From positions 52,323 through 116,322 of the forward strand of contig NW_003546335.1 in the NCBI RefSeq assembly GCF_000090795.2: a stretch of DNA of 64,000 bases. The letters are read 5' to 3'. Of the stretch, positions 43,058 to 54,239 are shown piece after piece. The notes below the pieces were generated by a model. That model did not search any database. It was not told where the DNA came from and worked only from the letters and a program-made list of their open reading frames with translations. The position numbers were made by a program, and so were the translations under genes. Within the stretch, counting starts at the first letter, position 1; every line of letters starts with the position of its first letter. The stretch is from Amphimedon queenslandica (taxonomy: Eukaryota; Porifera; Demospongiae; Haplosclerida; Niphatidae).

Positions 43058-43890
43058 GATATACTTTGTAGACCAATCTTTTGTCAAATACACACACACA
43101 TACACACACTCATCCTCATTGTTTATATTCCATTATTAAAATAATATAGTGTCAATTGCTGGCCTGATCTACAGTATTCTTTTTGGCTCTATCTTTTTTA
43201 TATACATTCTCTGACATTTTATTTCTCCTTATTATTATTATTTTTGTACACATGCATTATTGAAAACAGCACCTCTCTGCCTTATGATAATATACAGTTT
43301 CATCATTATTTTTGTAAAATTATTATTATTATTATTTTTGGATTTCTGTTCTATCAAAGAAGCAGTGTCCCTTTCTCTCTCTTAACAATGTGGATATCAT
43401 TATTATAAAGAAAAATGAATAATAATAACAATGACAAATTAACCGACAGAGATATTGTATTCCTTCAAAGCTCACGTAGACTAACTCAAATAACTTGCCC
43501 AATCCCACACAAGCTCTACTAACATCACTCGTACATATCAGCAATCCTCCCCTTAATTGTTGTCACTCTAATATTTGTGCTTAGATTGCTCCAATTAAAA
43601 AGTACGCGTGATTTGGTCAACAGCTATGCTAAATAATGTCACCAGCACACACATTCCAGGCAGAGTGATAGTTCAGAATAGATGCACACACAGAGGACGA
43701 CACCTGTTGGCAATTTAGCATGTACGTATATACATCAATGAATGAAAGTATGAATGTGTTCAAGCTATGCACAGTTATGGCAACGCATGAACAAACGCAT
43801 GCATTTGATTGTGAATGATGATCATCACTAACACTACTATCATATTATCAACAAAATGTCAAGAATGAACAATATTTATGTGTTCAGATG
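43058..43890. other. Tail-to-tail spacer between LATS and NDUFAF4
   Basis: 3' flanks with TTA microsatellites (about 43225-43245 and 43318-43338) and AT-rich sequence. No ORF or RNA was recognised. Confidence 0.6.
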
Positions 43891-46441
43891 CTACTTATGA
43901 AGAGGATGAAATTCCAGATTCGGACGATTTAGTTTTTTTATTTCCTCTGGATCTCCTTTTATGTATAAGTTCCCAAAATTTTGAACCAGTGCTGTGAGGT
44001 GCTGGGAATTGACTCCGGTCTCTTGCGATAGCTCCTCTATTGTCTTTGATTTGGTTCTGTGAGCTTCAAGTACAGCAATGATTTCATTAACTGATAGCAG
44101 TCCTTTATTGGTGGAGTCAGTTCTCTCTCCATCACTAGTAGTGGCTCTTGATTGAGCCATGGAGGGTTTATAAGGATTGTCAATCTATTTGATAATAATA
44201 ATAACACACATCATCATCATAATCATCATTATTATTAATTTATTATTATTATTATTATCAACCACAAACAAAAAAAGACAAATAACATAACACAACTATA
44301 ACACAGAACCCACATAAAAGTGCAAAAAAAGATGTGACATTTTGAACAATAATTTTTAAAATTTGTAAAAATCCAATTTGAATCAGAATCAGCTCAAACT
44401 TCTACACAACATAAGAACATGTATATGTATCAGCATAAATTATAGAAATAGAAAATTCTCTTCTAACCAAATTTGGCCAGTGACCCTGTACTATAGTACA
44501 GGGACTTTGGTCCGATTTTGGAGCAACTTAAAAAATTCATTAAAAATCCAAATTTGATCAGAATCAGCTGTACTACATACAGTACAAGGTCTTGAAATCC
44601 ACTGGCATGAAGCTGCATTCCTGTTGTCCCTCATTCACAGTCACTCTTAATAATAATAATAAATAAATAAATAAATAACAAGTACATATACCACAGCTGA
44701 CATCATTAGCTTAGCCACAGATATTGGATTACTGGCACACTATGCTGAGCATCATCATGACACACACATACATGTACATGCACATTAACTATTTTGTTTG
44801 TTAAAAACCCAGTGAGCCGTTCCTCATAATTAATGGGATCAATTAGTAGCTGATACAGACTGTGCATTGACTGCAAAGGATGCACGGACACCTGCTCCCG
44901 ATGTGGATAAAATGACACATACCATTGTTGTGATCATTGAAAATGAGGTAAGTGTAATAAATCACAGCAGCAAGGAATGACCACGAGTACATTATTGTTA
45001 TGAATGAGAGAGAAGTGAATGTATTAAATGACACATTAGCTTGGTACACACAAGGCTTGACACATTTGATCACTGATGGGAGTATATAAAATAAGACTTC
45101 ATATACACAGAATAGTACAAACAAGTCTGGGAGACATTTAGCAGGTGGCATTCTTTTATTAACTTACTTTCTGGTGGGTGGTTGTGGAGTCAACATAAAC
45201 TGATTTTAAGTTCTTGAGTACTTGCTCGTTGGATGAATCAGGAGATACAGAACTGGAAGGAGGAACAACTGGTTCGGCTAAAATGAAAGCATAATACGTA
45301 TCATAACTATACAGCTGTTACTCATATGCAAACTGTTACTCCATTTAAGTATTAATGTCTACATTGGTCATGATTATAACCCTGTTTCAGTCACTAATAA
45401 TAACATTAAACATTGATGTTAACAATGAACAATAACAACAAACAAAGGAAAGGAGGACCCAGGAGACTTTATAACAATAAAAAGAGAGAGAGATTTATAA
45501 TGGTACAGTTAAAGGTATCTTACATGTACATCAAGCTAAGAGGCATGGATTGACAATGTTAGCTTACGTCTGTATGCATGTATGCCTCTACGCGAACTAT
45601 CATAATGTAAAATGCATTATTAAGACTTAAGGAGTAAAAGCATAATTTAATTAAATTTACCAAGCCCATGTAGCTAGCCCACAAGTCATTAGCTGAAACA
45701 CGAGAACAAGGAACATAACCTCATTTCTACTAAATGAACTACCTACTAATTGCTAAGAGCATGCACACAGCTAATCTGATAGTTGACTGGCAGTGAAGCA
45801 GTGACTAATTTTATTAGTATGTATTCCACTAATGATTTATCAGCTAGTAGGTAATGAGGTACTTTACTACTGTCAGTAAAGGTGTTAGTAATATTTCCCT
45901 ACTTGCTTTTAGCTATATTTATCCACTAATTGATTGCAGCCAGCTTTTTACTAGTACTTAGATTGCTTGTATCTGTATAACTACTTAAATTGGCTCATTT
46001 GTATTAAAAGCAACAGAGACACTAATTCTAGTGAGCGGGAACACAATTAGGTGCCAGCTGGCTTCATAACACCATAAATATGATCACACACAGTCAAACA
46101 ACTAACTACACTCTTGGGCATAATCTCATTTGTACCATTAGCCACTAATGGTGGCTCAGCATGTACCGTGTATGTATGTATATCAACGTATACTGTAGCA
46201 GACGAATGATGTAACATTTATTAGTACATGATATAGGAGATTTAACATCTGCTTTAAACATGATTGCTAACAGTGTACATAACTACATGTCATCAACTGT
46301 GTGTGTGTCTTCATGGTGACAAATTAAGCATTATGGTATAGCGTGTGTGCCATTACGTCTTGTCCATTTCCTGGATTGTCTAGCAGCTGTGGTTGCTTCC
46401 TTGCTACCGGTCAGTCTCAACAAAGACTTGACTGCCCCCAT
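43891..46441 (-). CDS. NDUFAF4: Complex I assembly factor NDUFAF4
   Basis: Three exons (5' to 3': 46357-46441, 45168-45277, 43891-44184) give 162 residues (human 175). NDUFAF4 is a mitochondrial inner-membrane-associated factor for building respiratory complex I. The start MGAVKSLL keeps the Met-Gly that is myristoylated in the family. VLKNLKSVYVDS in exon 2 and LSVNEIIAVLEAHR with TIEELSQETGVNSQHLTALVQNF in exon 3 match the conserved core and C-terminal helix-turn-helix-like part. The exon 3 acceptor (AAATAG before ATTGACAATCC) and the exon 1 donor are inferred from phase; both fit. The assignment rests on short similarity because the family evolves fast. Confidence 0.8.
44340..44580. repeat. 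Repeat family A copy in NDUFAF4 intron 2
   Basis: It contains CAGAATCAGCTCAAACTTCT, ACACAACATAAGAACATGTA, ACCAAATTTGGCCAGTGA and the exact palindrome CCCTGTACTATAGTACAGGG at 44484-44503. Confidence 0.85.
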
Positions 46442-46750
46442 ATTTCTCGACAAAGAGGAGTGGAGGTTAAAAAACAATGCTGCTTTTTTTCAACACCTAC
46501 AATATGACGCATCGATTCATTACAGTCCTTAAAAAATACTACAAAAACAAAGATGGATTCCAATAGGTAATAGCTTGAATAAAACTACAATAAGTTAAGA
46601 AGTTAAGAAAAAGCGAAGAGCCAAAATAGTTTCCTTGCTACCCAGTCGTGGCCCACGTGTCTCCACGTGGGTCATTGGAACACTTGGTAGGTGTGGAGGT
46701 TAAAGGACTAAAATCAATAAATCTCCGCCTTCCCATAGCAACAACAAGTT
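46442..46750. promoter_or_regulatory. Bidirectional promoter of NDUFAF4 and DCAF6 with E-box foldback
   Basis: 309 bases lie between divergent ATGs. CCCACGTG TCTC CACGTGGG at about 46651-46670 is a perfect 8-bp inverted repeat made of two CACGTG E-boxes. A further CCACGTGG lies inside DCAF6 exon 1 near 46831. Control by bHLH factors is inference. Confidence 0.55.
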
Positions 46751-49700
46751 ATGTGTCAGCCTCAGGGTATTGGTATTTTTGAATGGACAAGAGCACGGAG
46801 GACTGAGACAACTTCTTTTTATAACCACGTGGACCCATTCAAAGGTAATGCCACTGAAAACGAATGACCAAATAAAATTTTAATTATAGTTTTTGTTTGT
46901 GAACAAAAGTTATTAATTTATTGTTAAATTAGGATCACATTATTTAGCTCAGAGACTCTCAAATTCAGCAAAACTCACTGGCCATAATGGATGTGTAAGT
47001 ATTTTTAATATTGAATCAATTCCGATTACGCATGTACGCGTATTCAGTATTAATCTTTTTCTATTTACAGCATACATTTAAATTATTATTATTATTATTA
47101 TATTAAAGGTGAACACTGTCTCGTGGAATGCTGATGGATCTCGTCTTCTCTCAGGATCTGACGACTGTCATTTAAACATATACGATGTACTAAAGAGAAA
47201 AGTATGCAACAATAACAACAATAACAATAATAACAATAATAATAATAATAAAATAATAATAAAAGAGAAGTTAATAATCATCCTCATTATAGTTACTGCT
47301 CTCATTTCATTCCTCTCATCGCTCAAATATCTTCAGTGCCAAATTTTTACCTTCACCATGTGACTATAAGGTTAGACGTGAATGTGTAACTATTTCTACA
47401 ATTATCATGATACAGTCATACATTGTATAAATGGTACATCTACTTAGTAGTACATTATATAGCCTTGTTCTCTACTAGCTAATTCATAATATACATGTAC
47501 ACGTTTATTTTTTCCTCTCTCCCATTGTGTAGTGTGTATCTTGTGCTGGCTTGGGATCTGTTGAATTCTCAGAATTTACTCCGTCTGGTGACTATCTTCC
47601 TCATTCCTTCAATTGTCAGAACTCTATCACATATCAGGTTAGCTATTTCACATAGTACATCCACACACACACACACGCATACACAATAATACATTATTTA
47701 TGCTTATGTTAATGCTCACTCACTCACTCATTTCCTTGTGCTTCAATTAATGCATCATTTGTCAATGCGGTTGCCAGGTAACTACAACTCCTTGTGATCC
47801 TAATGAATTCCTAACCTGTGAGGAGAGAGGGTACGTCCGTTTGTTTGATCTGAGGATAAAGTCATCCTGTTCTTGTGAAGGCTGTGATAAGGTACTATAC
47901 ATGTACATGTAAACATAACTTTACTACCGACGTATTAGTTGTTGCATGTAGTGTACATGTACATGTACATGTACATGTGATTGATAATAGAATTTAAGAG
48001 AGGTATATACATGTACATGTACATGCACAGTTATTTTTGATGCATAAATGTGTATGTATATGATAGATGAATTTATTTATGATCATGTATTATATTGTTT
48101 ATTATTCTTATTTATTATTTATATTATGTAGCCATTATTGATACTTTATGTTTAGTAAATTCTATTTTTACCAATTCAATGTTCATGTAATACATGTACA
48201 TTGACATGTACTGGTGCATTAAATGAATTGAATTATGAAATACATTATTTTATATTATTATACGTTCTTTGCTAATTTGCAAATTTGCATCTTGTTTGAA
48301 CTCTAAATGTACTTTGAGCTCTAGCGTGAAGGAATGCATGGAATTTAAGGAGTAACTACCAGTAAAAGCCACTAATAATGATAATATGTTACAAGGAATG
48401 TGTCTCTGCCTACATACTGTAATATGAAATAAGAGGAGTAAAAGACAATTTACAATACACGCTGTAAATGTACATGCATAATTATTATAAGGAATGTGTA
48501 ACTAAGGTTTCCCACAAGATTTTGGCATAGTAGGGTTTTTCACCAAAAATGACTGGGAGAGAATTTTTCATTTTTATAATTTTTTTCTAATACATATGCA
48601 TGTTCTTATGTTGTGTAGCAAGTTTGAGCTTGTTCCGATCAAAATTGAATTTTTAAGGAATTTTTAAAGTTTCTCCAAAATTGGCCCACCAAAGTCCCTG
48701 TACTATATATAGTACAGGGTTTTTGGCCAAATCTTGCCAAAAATGACTAGGATAGAATTCTCTATTTTTACAAGTTATTCTGATACGTATACACTTTCTT
48801 ATGTTGTGTAGCAAGTTTGAGCTGATTCCTATCAAAACTAGATTTTTAAGGAATTTTTAAAGATTCTCCAAAATTGGCCCAAAGTCCCTGTACTATATAT
48901 AGTACAGGGTTTTTGGCCAAATCTTGGCAAAAATGACTAGGAGAGAATTCTCTATTTTTATAAGTTATTCTGATACGTATACACTTTCTTATGTTGTGTA
49001 GCAAGTTTGAGCTGATTCCGATGAAAATTGGATTTTTAATGAATTTTTAAAGTTGCTATAAAGTCCATGTGTAACAATACATTTACTATTGTAGTGCTTG
49101 TCAGTAGGCTTTGTGAGTAACCCTGAATCATGTAACATATTTTTATTTTGTTTCATAGGATGTCCTTTATGCATTTCCATGCGGTGTGACAAGTCTATCA
49201 GTCCATCCCCTGTCTCCTAATTACTTATCCCTGGGATTAGGTGATGGTACGGTCTGCCTTATGGACAGGAGGGTCACTGGGTACAATGGGCCAGAGGCCT
49301 CACATCAAACTCCTACACTATTAGGTACCAAGGCCTGCGTGAGTCGCTTTAAACCAGAGTCTCTATCAAAGAAACCTTTTAAGATAACGAGCCTCCAGTT
49401 TAACGAGACTGGATCAGAGCTCCTCGTCAATTACAGTGAAGACTATCTTTATTTATTCAGTAGTTGCTTGATTGGTTGTGGTGGGGATATTAATACTAGG
49501 GTAAGTAGGCCCTCGTCATCCCGTTATACTGCTAGTCGTAGCGAAACCCGTCGTAAAGAGAATACCTCAAGTTCTTCTGCTTCATCTAAGAGTAACTTTA
49601 CGCCACCGACCAAAAGGCTTCGGCTTCGAGGTGACTGGTCGGACACTGGGCCTGACGCTCGCCCGGAAAATACTCAAGAAAGAGACGAGGAAGAAAGAGA

Positions 49701-51388
49701 GGAAGGGGGAGAGAGCGAAAGTAGAGGCAGTCGCAGTACATTCATGAATAGAATGTCTCACTTGTTTGCACGTTGGATTGATGAGTCACTTAGTTCTAAC
49801 AGTAGTAATCTGACTAGTGTACCATCCACTGGTGGCACAGTGAACTCTACCCGAGATGGTGAAGTGAGCTCGGTACACAGTGAGGACTCTTCATTTCAGT
49901 TATTCAGTGATGAGGAATCTGATGAAGAGTCTTCAACAGGTGATCCTAAGACACCAACAGCATCACTGACCACTGCAATGGCATCTTGCAGTACAGACTC
50001 ACCTCACAAAGCAAGGCCAGGTGTGAGTACTAGTGATAGAGGGAGGGAGGAAGAGGAGGAAGAGGAGGAGAGAGGAGAGAGAAGAAGAGGAAGAGAGAAG
50101 GAAGAAGAGCCCAATAAAAGAGGAAGAGGGCAATCATATACTCGGGCAAGACAAGTGACTCGATCAGCTAGTGATGGATTGGCAAGCCCATTGAGATCAT
50201 TAGCAGTAAGAACATTAGAAGAAGAGGAGAAGGAGGAGGATCGTGAAGTAACTCCTAACCCTGGAAGAGAGAACACTGATGGTGGCTCAGTAGAAAATGA
50301 TGCTTCTACTGGAGCTAGAGTTTCTAGAGGAGGCAGTAGAATACAGCTAGTGGAGGGAGAGAGTGATAGTGATGACCTGAGAGAGGAGAGAGAGGAAGAG
50401 AGAGACTACTGTTCAATTAATGATGAGATTGATGATGAAGAACAGGAGAAAGACTTGAAAGTCATCAAGTCAAATAACCAGCCACTGATGATGTACCAAG
50501 GACACAGGAACGCTAGAACAATGGTCAGTTAATAAGAAAATAATAGTTACTATTGTACATGTAGTTCTGCAGTATTACTAATTAAATCTCAATATACATG
50601 CAATGTTTTCTCATCTACTAATTATTATCATATTATTGCTCATTAGATAAAACAAGCTAATTTCTGGGGTAATGATTTCATTATGAGTGGGAGCGATTGC
50701 GGACGGATATTTGTATGGGACAAGTGGACTGGGGAGATTGTTAATGCACTAGTTGGCGACTCTCATGTTGTCAATTGTGTACAACCACATCCTTGCTCCT
50801 GCTGTAAGTAACTACAGCATTGTATGTATAATATGTGGGCATTATGCCTCAAAAAGTGTACATTTATTATTTCCTTCACTAGTATTAGCTACAAGTGGTA
50901 TAGATTACGATATAAAGCTATGGGAGCCGGTCTCTGATGATCCCTGTGACTTAAGTGATCTTGATAGCATCATACTCCGGAATGAGACGATGCTTCAGGA
51001 GAGTCGGAACACGATAACCGTCCCTTCGTCGTTCATTCTTCACGTGTTAGCTTATCTCAATCGTAGGAGGAGGAGTGAGTCCACATAGTTCTCATGAATG
51101 TACATGTATTAGTGATACTACTACTGTCTCTCCTTTCATGCTTGTACATATAAATGCACATGACTTGTGTGGGAGATTCGTTGCAATTATAATTCTCAAA
51201 ATTTTTATATGATACTGTTACATGTGCACGTAGAATAGGTCAGCAAGTAAATATTTTTTGTCTACAAATTATTAGTTTAATGAAGTTTATATTGTTGTGC
51301 ATGTGAACTTATAATAAATGATTTTTTTTTAATTTTGACAGTGAGAGGTGAAGAAAACAATGCAACAGATGAAGAAGAATCAAATTGA
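46751..51388 (+). CDS. DCAF6: DDB1-CUL4 associated factor 6 (NRIP-type WD40 protein)
   Basis: Ten exons (46751-46844, 46933-46994, 47109-47201, 47293-47370, 47533-47637, 47778-47891, 49159-50523, 50647-50803, 50883-51074, 51342-51388) give 768 residues. DCAF6 is a substrate receptor for CUL4-DDB1 ubiquitin ligase and a nuclear-receptor coactivator. WD repeats flank a long acidic, low-complexity insert in exon 7, as in the family. Diagnostic blocks are [89 protein letters not shown] and [14 protein letters not shown], then [19 protein letters not shown]. The insert is Glu/Arg-rich; I see no clear IQ motif. Confidence 0.94.
48520..49060. repeat. Repeat family A array (about three units) in DCAF6 intron 6
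   Basis: Units of about 190 bp contain TTCTTATGTTGTGTAGCAAG and TTTGAGCTGATTCC, and a 24-bp palindrome CCCTGTACTATA/TATAGTACAGGG at 48696-48719 and 48886-48909 (the core palindrome expanded by one TATA step). Confidence 0.88.
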
Positions 51389-51546
51389 TTTATAATAATG
51401 ATAGCAATAATAATAATAATAATTATAATTATGCAAATATTCATTATGATTATTGACGTTATTTTTTATTATTAAGAAGTGTTAATAACATAAGTGATCG
51501 ATATAAAATGGATGCATATAAAAATGACACAAACCAGCAACGTTTC

Positions 51547-53322
51547 TTAAGGTTCCCAGTCCTCAGGATGATAGTCATTCAATTGACACAGCCACTCATA
51601 GTATTTATTGAGCATGTGGTCATTAGGACGTACCTAGCAAAGAGATATGGTCCTAATCATACATAATGTAACCAAGTCAGGCCAAGTAATAATGACTATC
51701 ACTTAAATGCAGTTAGTAGGCTGAGAAAACCGATAACAAACGTCATTTCATTATTTAATAGATCGCATGCTTAGCCAATGACAATTAATTGTATCAGAAC
51801 ATGTCCTAGAAAGGTTGAGCTCAGTAGGAAAATAGAAATTTTAGAAGTCTTGTCAAAGAGGATTGATGAGCTATATTAAAATGACAAATTTTTTATTTTT
51901 ATTTTTAGAAACAAACAAATTTAGTGACAATGGAACAAATGGGTTTTTTATTTGTCACGGACTTTGTGACAATGGAACGAATGGGTTTTTGTTTGTCACG
52001 GATTTTGTGACAATGGAACAAATGGGTTTTTGTTTGTCACGGATTTCGTGACAATGGAACAAATGGGTTTTTGCTTGTCAAAAATTTCATGACAATGGAA
52101 CTAAATAGTTTTTGCTTGTCACGGATTTTGTAACAATGGAACCAAATAGTTTTTGCTTGTTACGGATCTTGTGACAATAAAACTAATGGGTTTTTGCCTG
52201 TCATATAGTCCCAGTTAAAAAAAGATTCTCCCAAAACTTCAACAACTTTGATATAAATGCATAGCCCATGGCATACACTCTATGCATAAAGGCCTTATAT
52301 TTAATGTAACAGAAATTGAACATGTGATTCAGAATTACCTCTTTCCACTCTTCAGTGCAAAAGATGCGATATGAGTCATTGCCATACTTGCCTATGCCAT
52401 GGAGTTCAATAGGGTATACCCAGTCATTGCTTAAATATTCTCCTATAGGACAAAATAGCTAATATTATCATGTCAAATAATATAGTAATCATAGCTGCAA
52501 TCATAATGGTAAATAAATATAAAAATTCTAGCTCACAGAGAGTACATTATCTAATTATTTCAATAATACCTGAGAATCTGATTATCATTTTAGCTCTTTT
52601 GATGTGGAGCCCGAGTGGTTCAATCATGCTTGCAATGTCCTTCCAATTAGCAGCAGTCGCTTCTTCTGGTGTTGAGTAACAATCAAAAAACTTCCATAAA
52701 ATTGGAATAGCAGCTTTACCTATAAGAAAAAGAAATACATATAAGCATAAGTTATACACCAAACTTTGGGTATTTATGGGATCAAAAATTTTCCTCACAA
52801 ACAGGTTGAAAGGTGGTTTTTGCTAAATATTTTTCCCAAAAATATACCCCCTATATATTATATAATGGGTACATGCATAATGCTTTTTTCTTCCCTTCCC
52901 ATGTTACCAGTAGTTCTGTTAAGGAAGATTGTAGCAATCAATAGCTTCCATGGATCCTGCCACAGTTCCTCTTGTATGAGTCCATAAGGTGATCGAGGTG
53001 GAGCATAATGAGGATATTCCAAGTGTTTGTGGTTATGAGGAGATTGAACAACTTGTTTATCTTTCTCTTTAAAATAAGTACTTCGTTTCTGGTTGGTTGG
53101 CTGTCTTTTCGATGCCCTTAGTTTAGTACTCTTAGCTGCCACTACTTTAGCTGAGAAATATTTTGATTTTCTACTTTTCGTTTCAGAAGATTTGGAAGGA
53201 CATGTACTGGAGCTGTGCTTGATCTTTCCTGCTAATTGGGCATCCTTTTTCTTTGTTATTGACTCATACTCTAAGAGAGACCTCAATTTTACAAGTCTTT
53301 CTGATCTTCTTAGGGTAGACAT
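51547..53322 (-). CDS. MBD4: MBD4-type thymine DNA glycosylase lacking the MBD
   Basis: Four exons (5' to 3': 52908-53322, 52570-52719, 52339-52442, 51547-51633) give 251 residues. The C-terminal HhH-GPD domain of MBD4 removes T or U from G mismatches arising at deaminated CpG. The match is strong: [73 protein letters not shown]. The catalytic Asp in GND is at about residue 211. The 100 residues before it are basic and Ser/Lys-rich with no MBD, and only 140 bases separate the ATG from the preceding gene, so an upstream MBD exon is not possible nearby. Vertebrate MBD4 has about 570 residues. Confidence 0.9.
51915..52205. repeat. 44-bp minisatellite, about 6.5 units, in MBD4 intron 3
   Basis: Unit: GTGACAATGGAACAAATGGG then TTTTTGTTTGTCACGGATTT. 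Each unit can fold on itself because GTGACAA pairs with TTGTCAC. Divergence rises towards the right end. Confidence 0.92.
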
Positions 53323-53462
53323 TTTATTATTAATAACTAGATCAAATTAATTATTAAAATCACTAAAATCTCCTGCTAAAATCTCCAAAAATAAATAATA
53401 AACAAAATAAATAACAGTAGGAATAGAGGCATGTATATATAACTATAAACAGTCAAATGGTG

Positions 53463-54163
53463 TCAGTTTTTTTCCAGTATATGACTAAGGTGACCCTACA
53501 AATAAAATAATTAATTATTATCTAATGATCACACATCAGTGTATTGCATATGGTTCTACATGTACATACCATTAGAATCATCTATGCATGTTCAAGTAAA
53601 AATGTTACTTACACCATATCCTGATTGACATTTAACACAATGCTGAGTAATGGATGAAAACTGATCACTGGAGGATGATGATTGTTGCTGTTGTTGCTGA
53701 TGTATTGATACTGGAGTGTGCCTGTTGGTCTTGCTTTGCTTAATGACATTAGTACATGGTACATTTGAACTTGAAGAGGATAAACAAAAAATCTACGACA
53801 AAAATAATTAATAATTAAGTATAAATAGAGTTGGTTATGCCCCAAATTCCTATTCACAAAAACCATTTTCCAATTACAATATTATCGCATTTAGCACCTT
53901 GTTCACACCTTGATGTTACAAGCTTGCAAAAAAGAACACACATACATATATGCAATATATACATATATATATATGTATACATATCATAAATTCATAGATA
54001 TTGATATTCTCCAATACTTAAATTCCAACACACTAACTTTTGCAGGTCTACTTTTAATGTCTAATAGCTCTGAATCTCTTATTTGCTCGTAGGTTCTCTT
54101 CCTCCATTCGCTATCCTGTCTCTCCTGTGACCAGCTCACAGAAACACACCCGCCACCATCCAT
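53463..54163 (-). CDS. Small protein of unknown function, head to head with POT1
   Basis: Three exons (5' to 3': 54038-54163, 53613-53792, 53463-53495) give 112 residues; splice sites and phases (all phase 0) fit. The N-terminus MDGGGCVSVSWSQERQDSEW is followed by a charged helix (RKRTYEQIRDSELLDIKSRP), then a Ser/Gln-rich stretch with a CAG/CAA run, and a C-terminal CVKC pair before GYGGHLSHILEKN. I do not recognise the family. The CxxC near the end could form half of a zinc site. Its ATG lies only 19 bases from the first possible POT1 ATG. Confidence 0.6.
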
Positions 54164-54239
54164 TTTTGAAAAGTTAAGGGGCATGACAGTCCATCCCACC
54201 ACCCACGTGGAATCATTTGGGCGAGTTTCAGAGTTTGTT
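54164..54239. promoter_or_regulatory. Minimal divergent promoter interval at POT1
   Basis: Only 19 bases (or 76 if POT1 starts at its second Met) separate the opposing start codons. CCCACGTGG with a CACGTG E-box lies at about 54211-54219, overlapping the POT1 reading frame if the first Met is used. Confidence 0.45.

Noticed and set aside
47202-47292. Poly-Asn extension after DCAF6 exon 3
   Set aside because: It is read-through of an AAC/AAT microsatellite in the intron. A proper donor precedes it and the next WD exon fits in phase.
50004-50276. Ser/Leu-rich minus-strand ORF opposite DCAF6 exon 7
   Set aside because: It is antisense of the Glu/Arg-rich acidic insert.
51863-52051. ORF reading SDNGTNGF repeats
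   Set aside because: It is a translation of the 44-bp minisatellite inside an MBD4 intron on the other strand.
51915-52205. CRISPR-like appearance of regularly spaced repeats
   Set aside because: The units abut with no unique spacers, there are no cas genes, and the context is animal intron.
52858-53322. Possible MBD upstream of the MBD4 glycosylase
   Set aside because: The exon contains only a basic Ser/Lys-rich linker, and the 140 bases upstream are AT-rich with stops, ending at the neighbouring gene.
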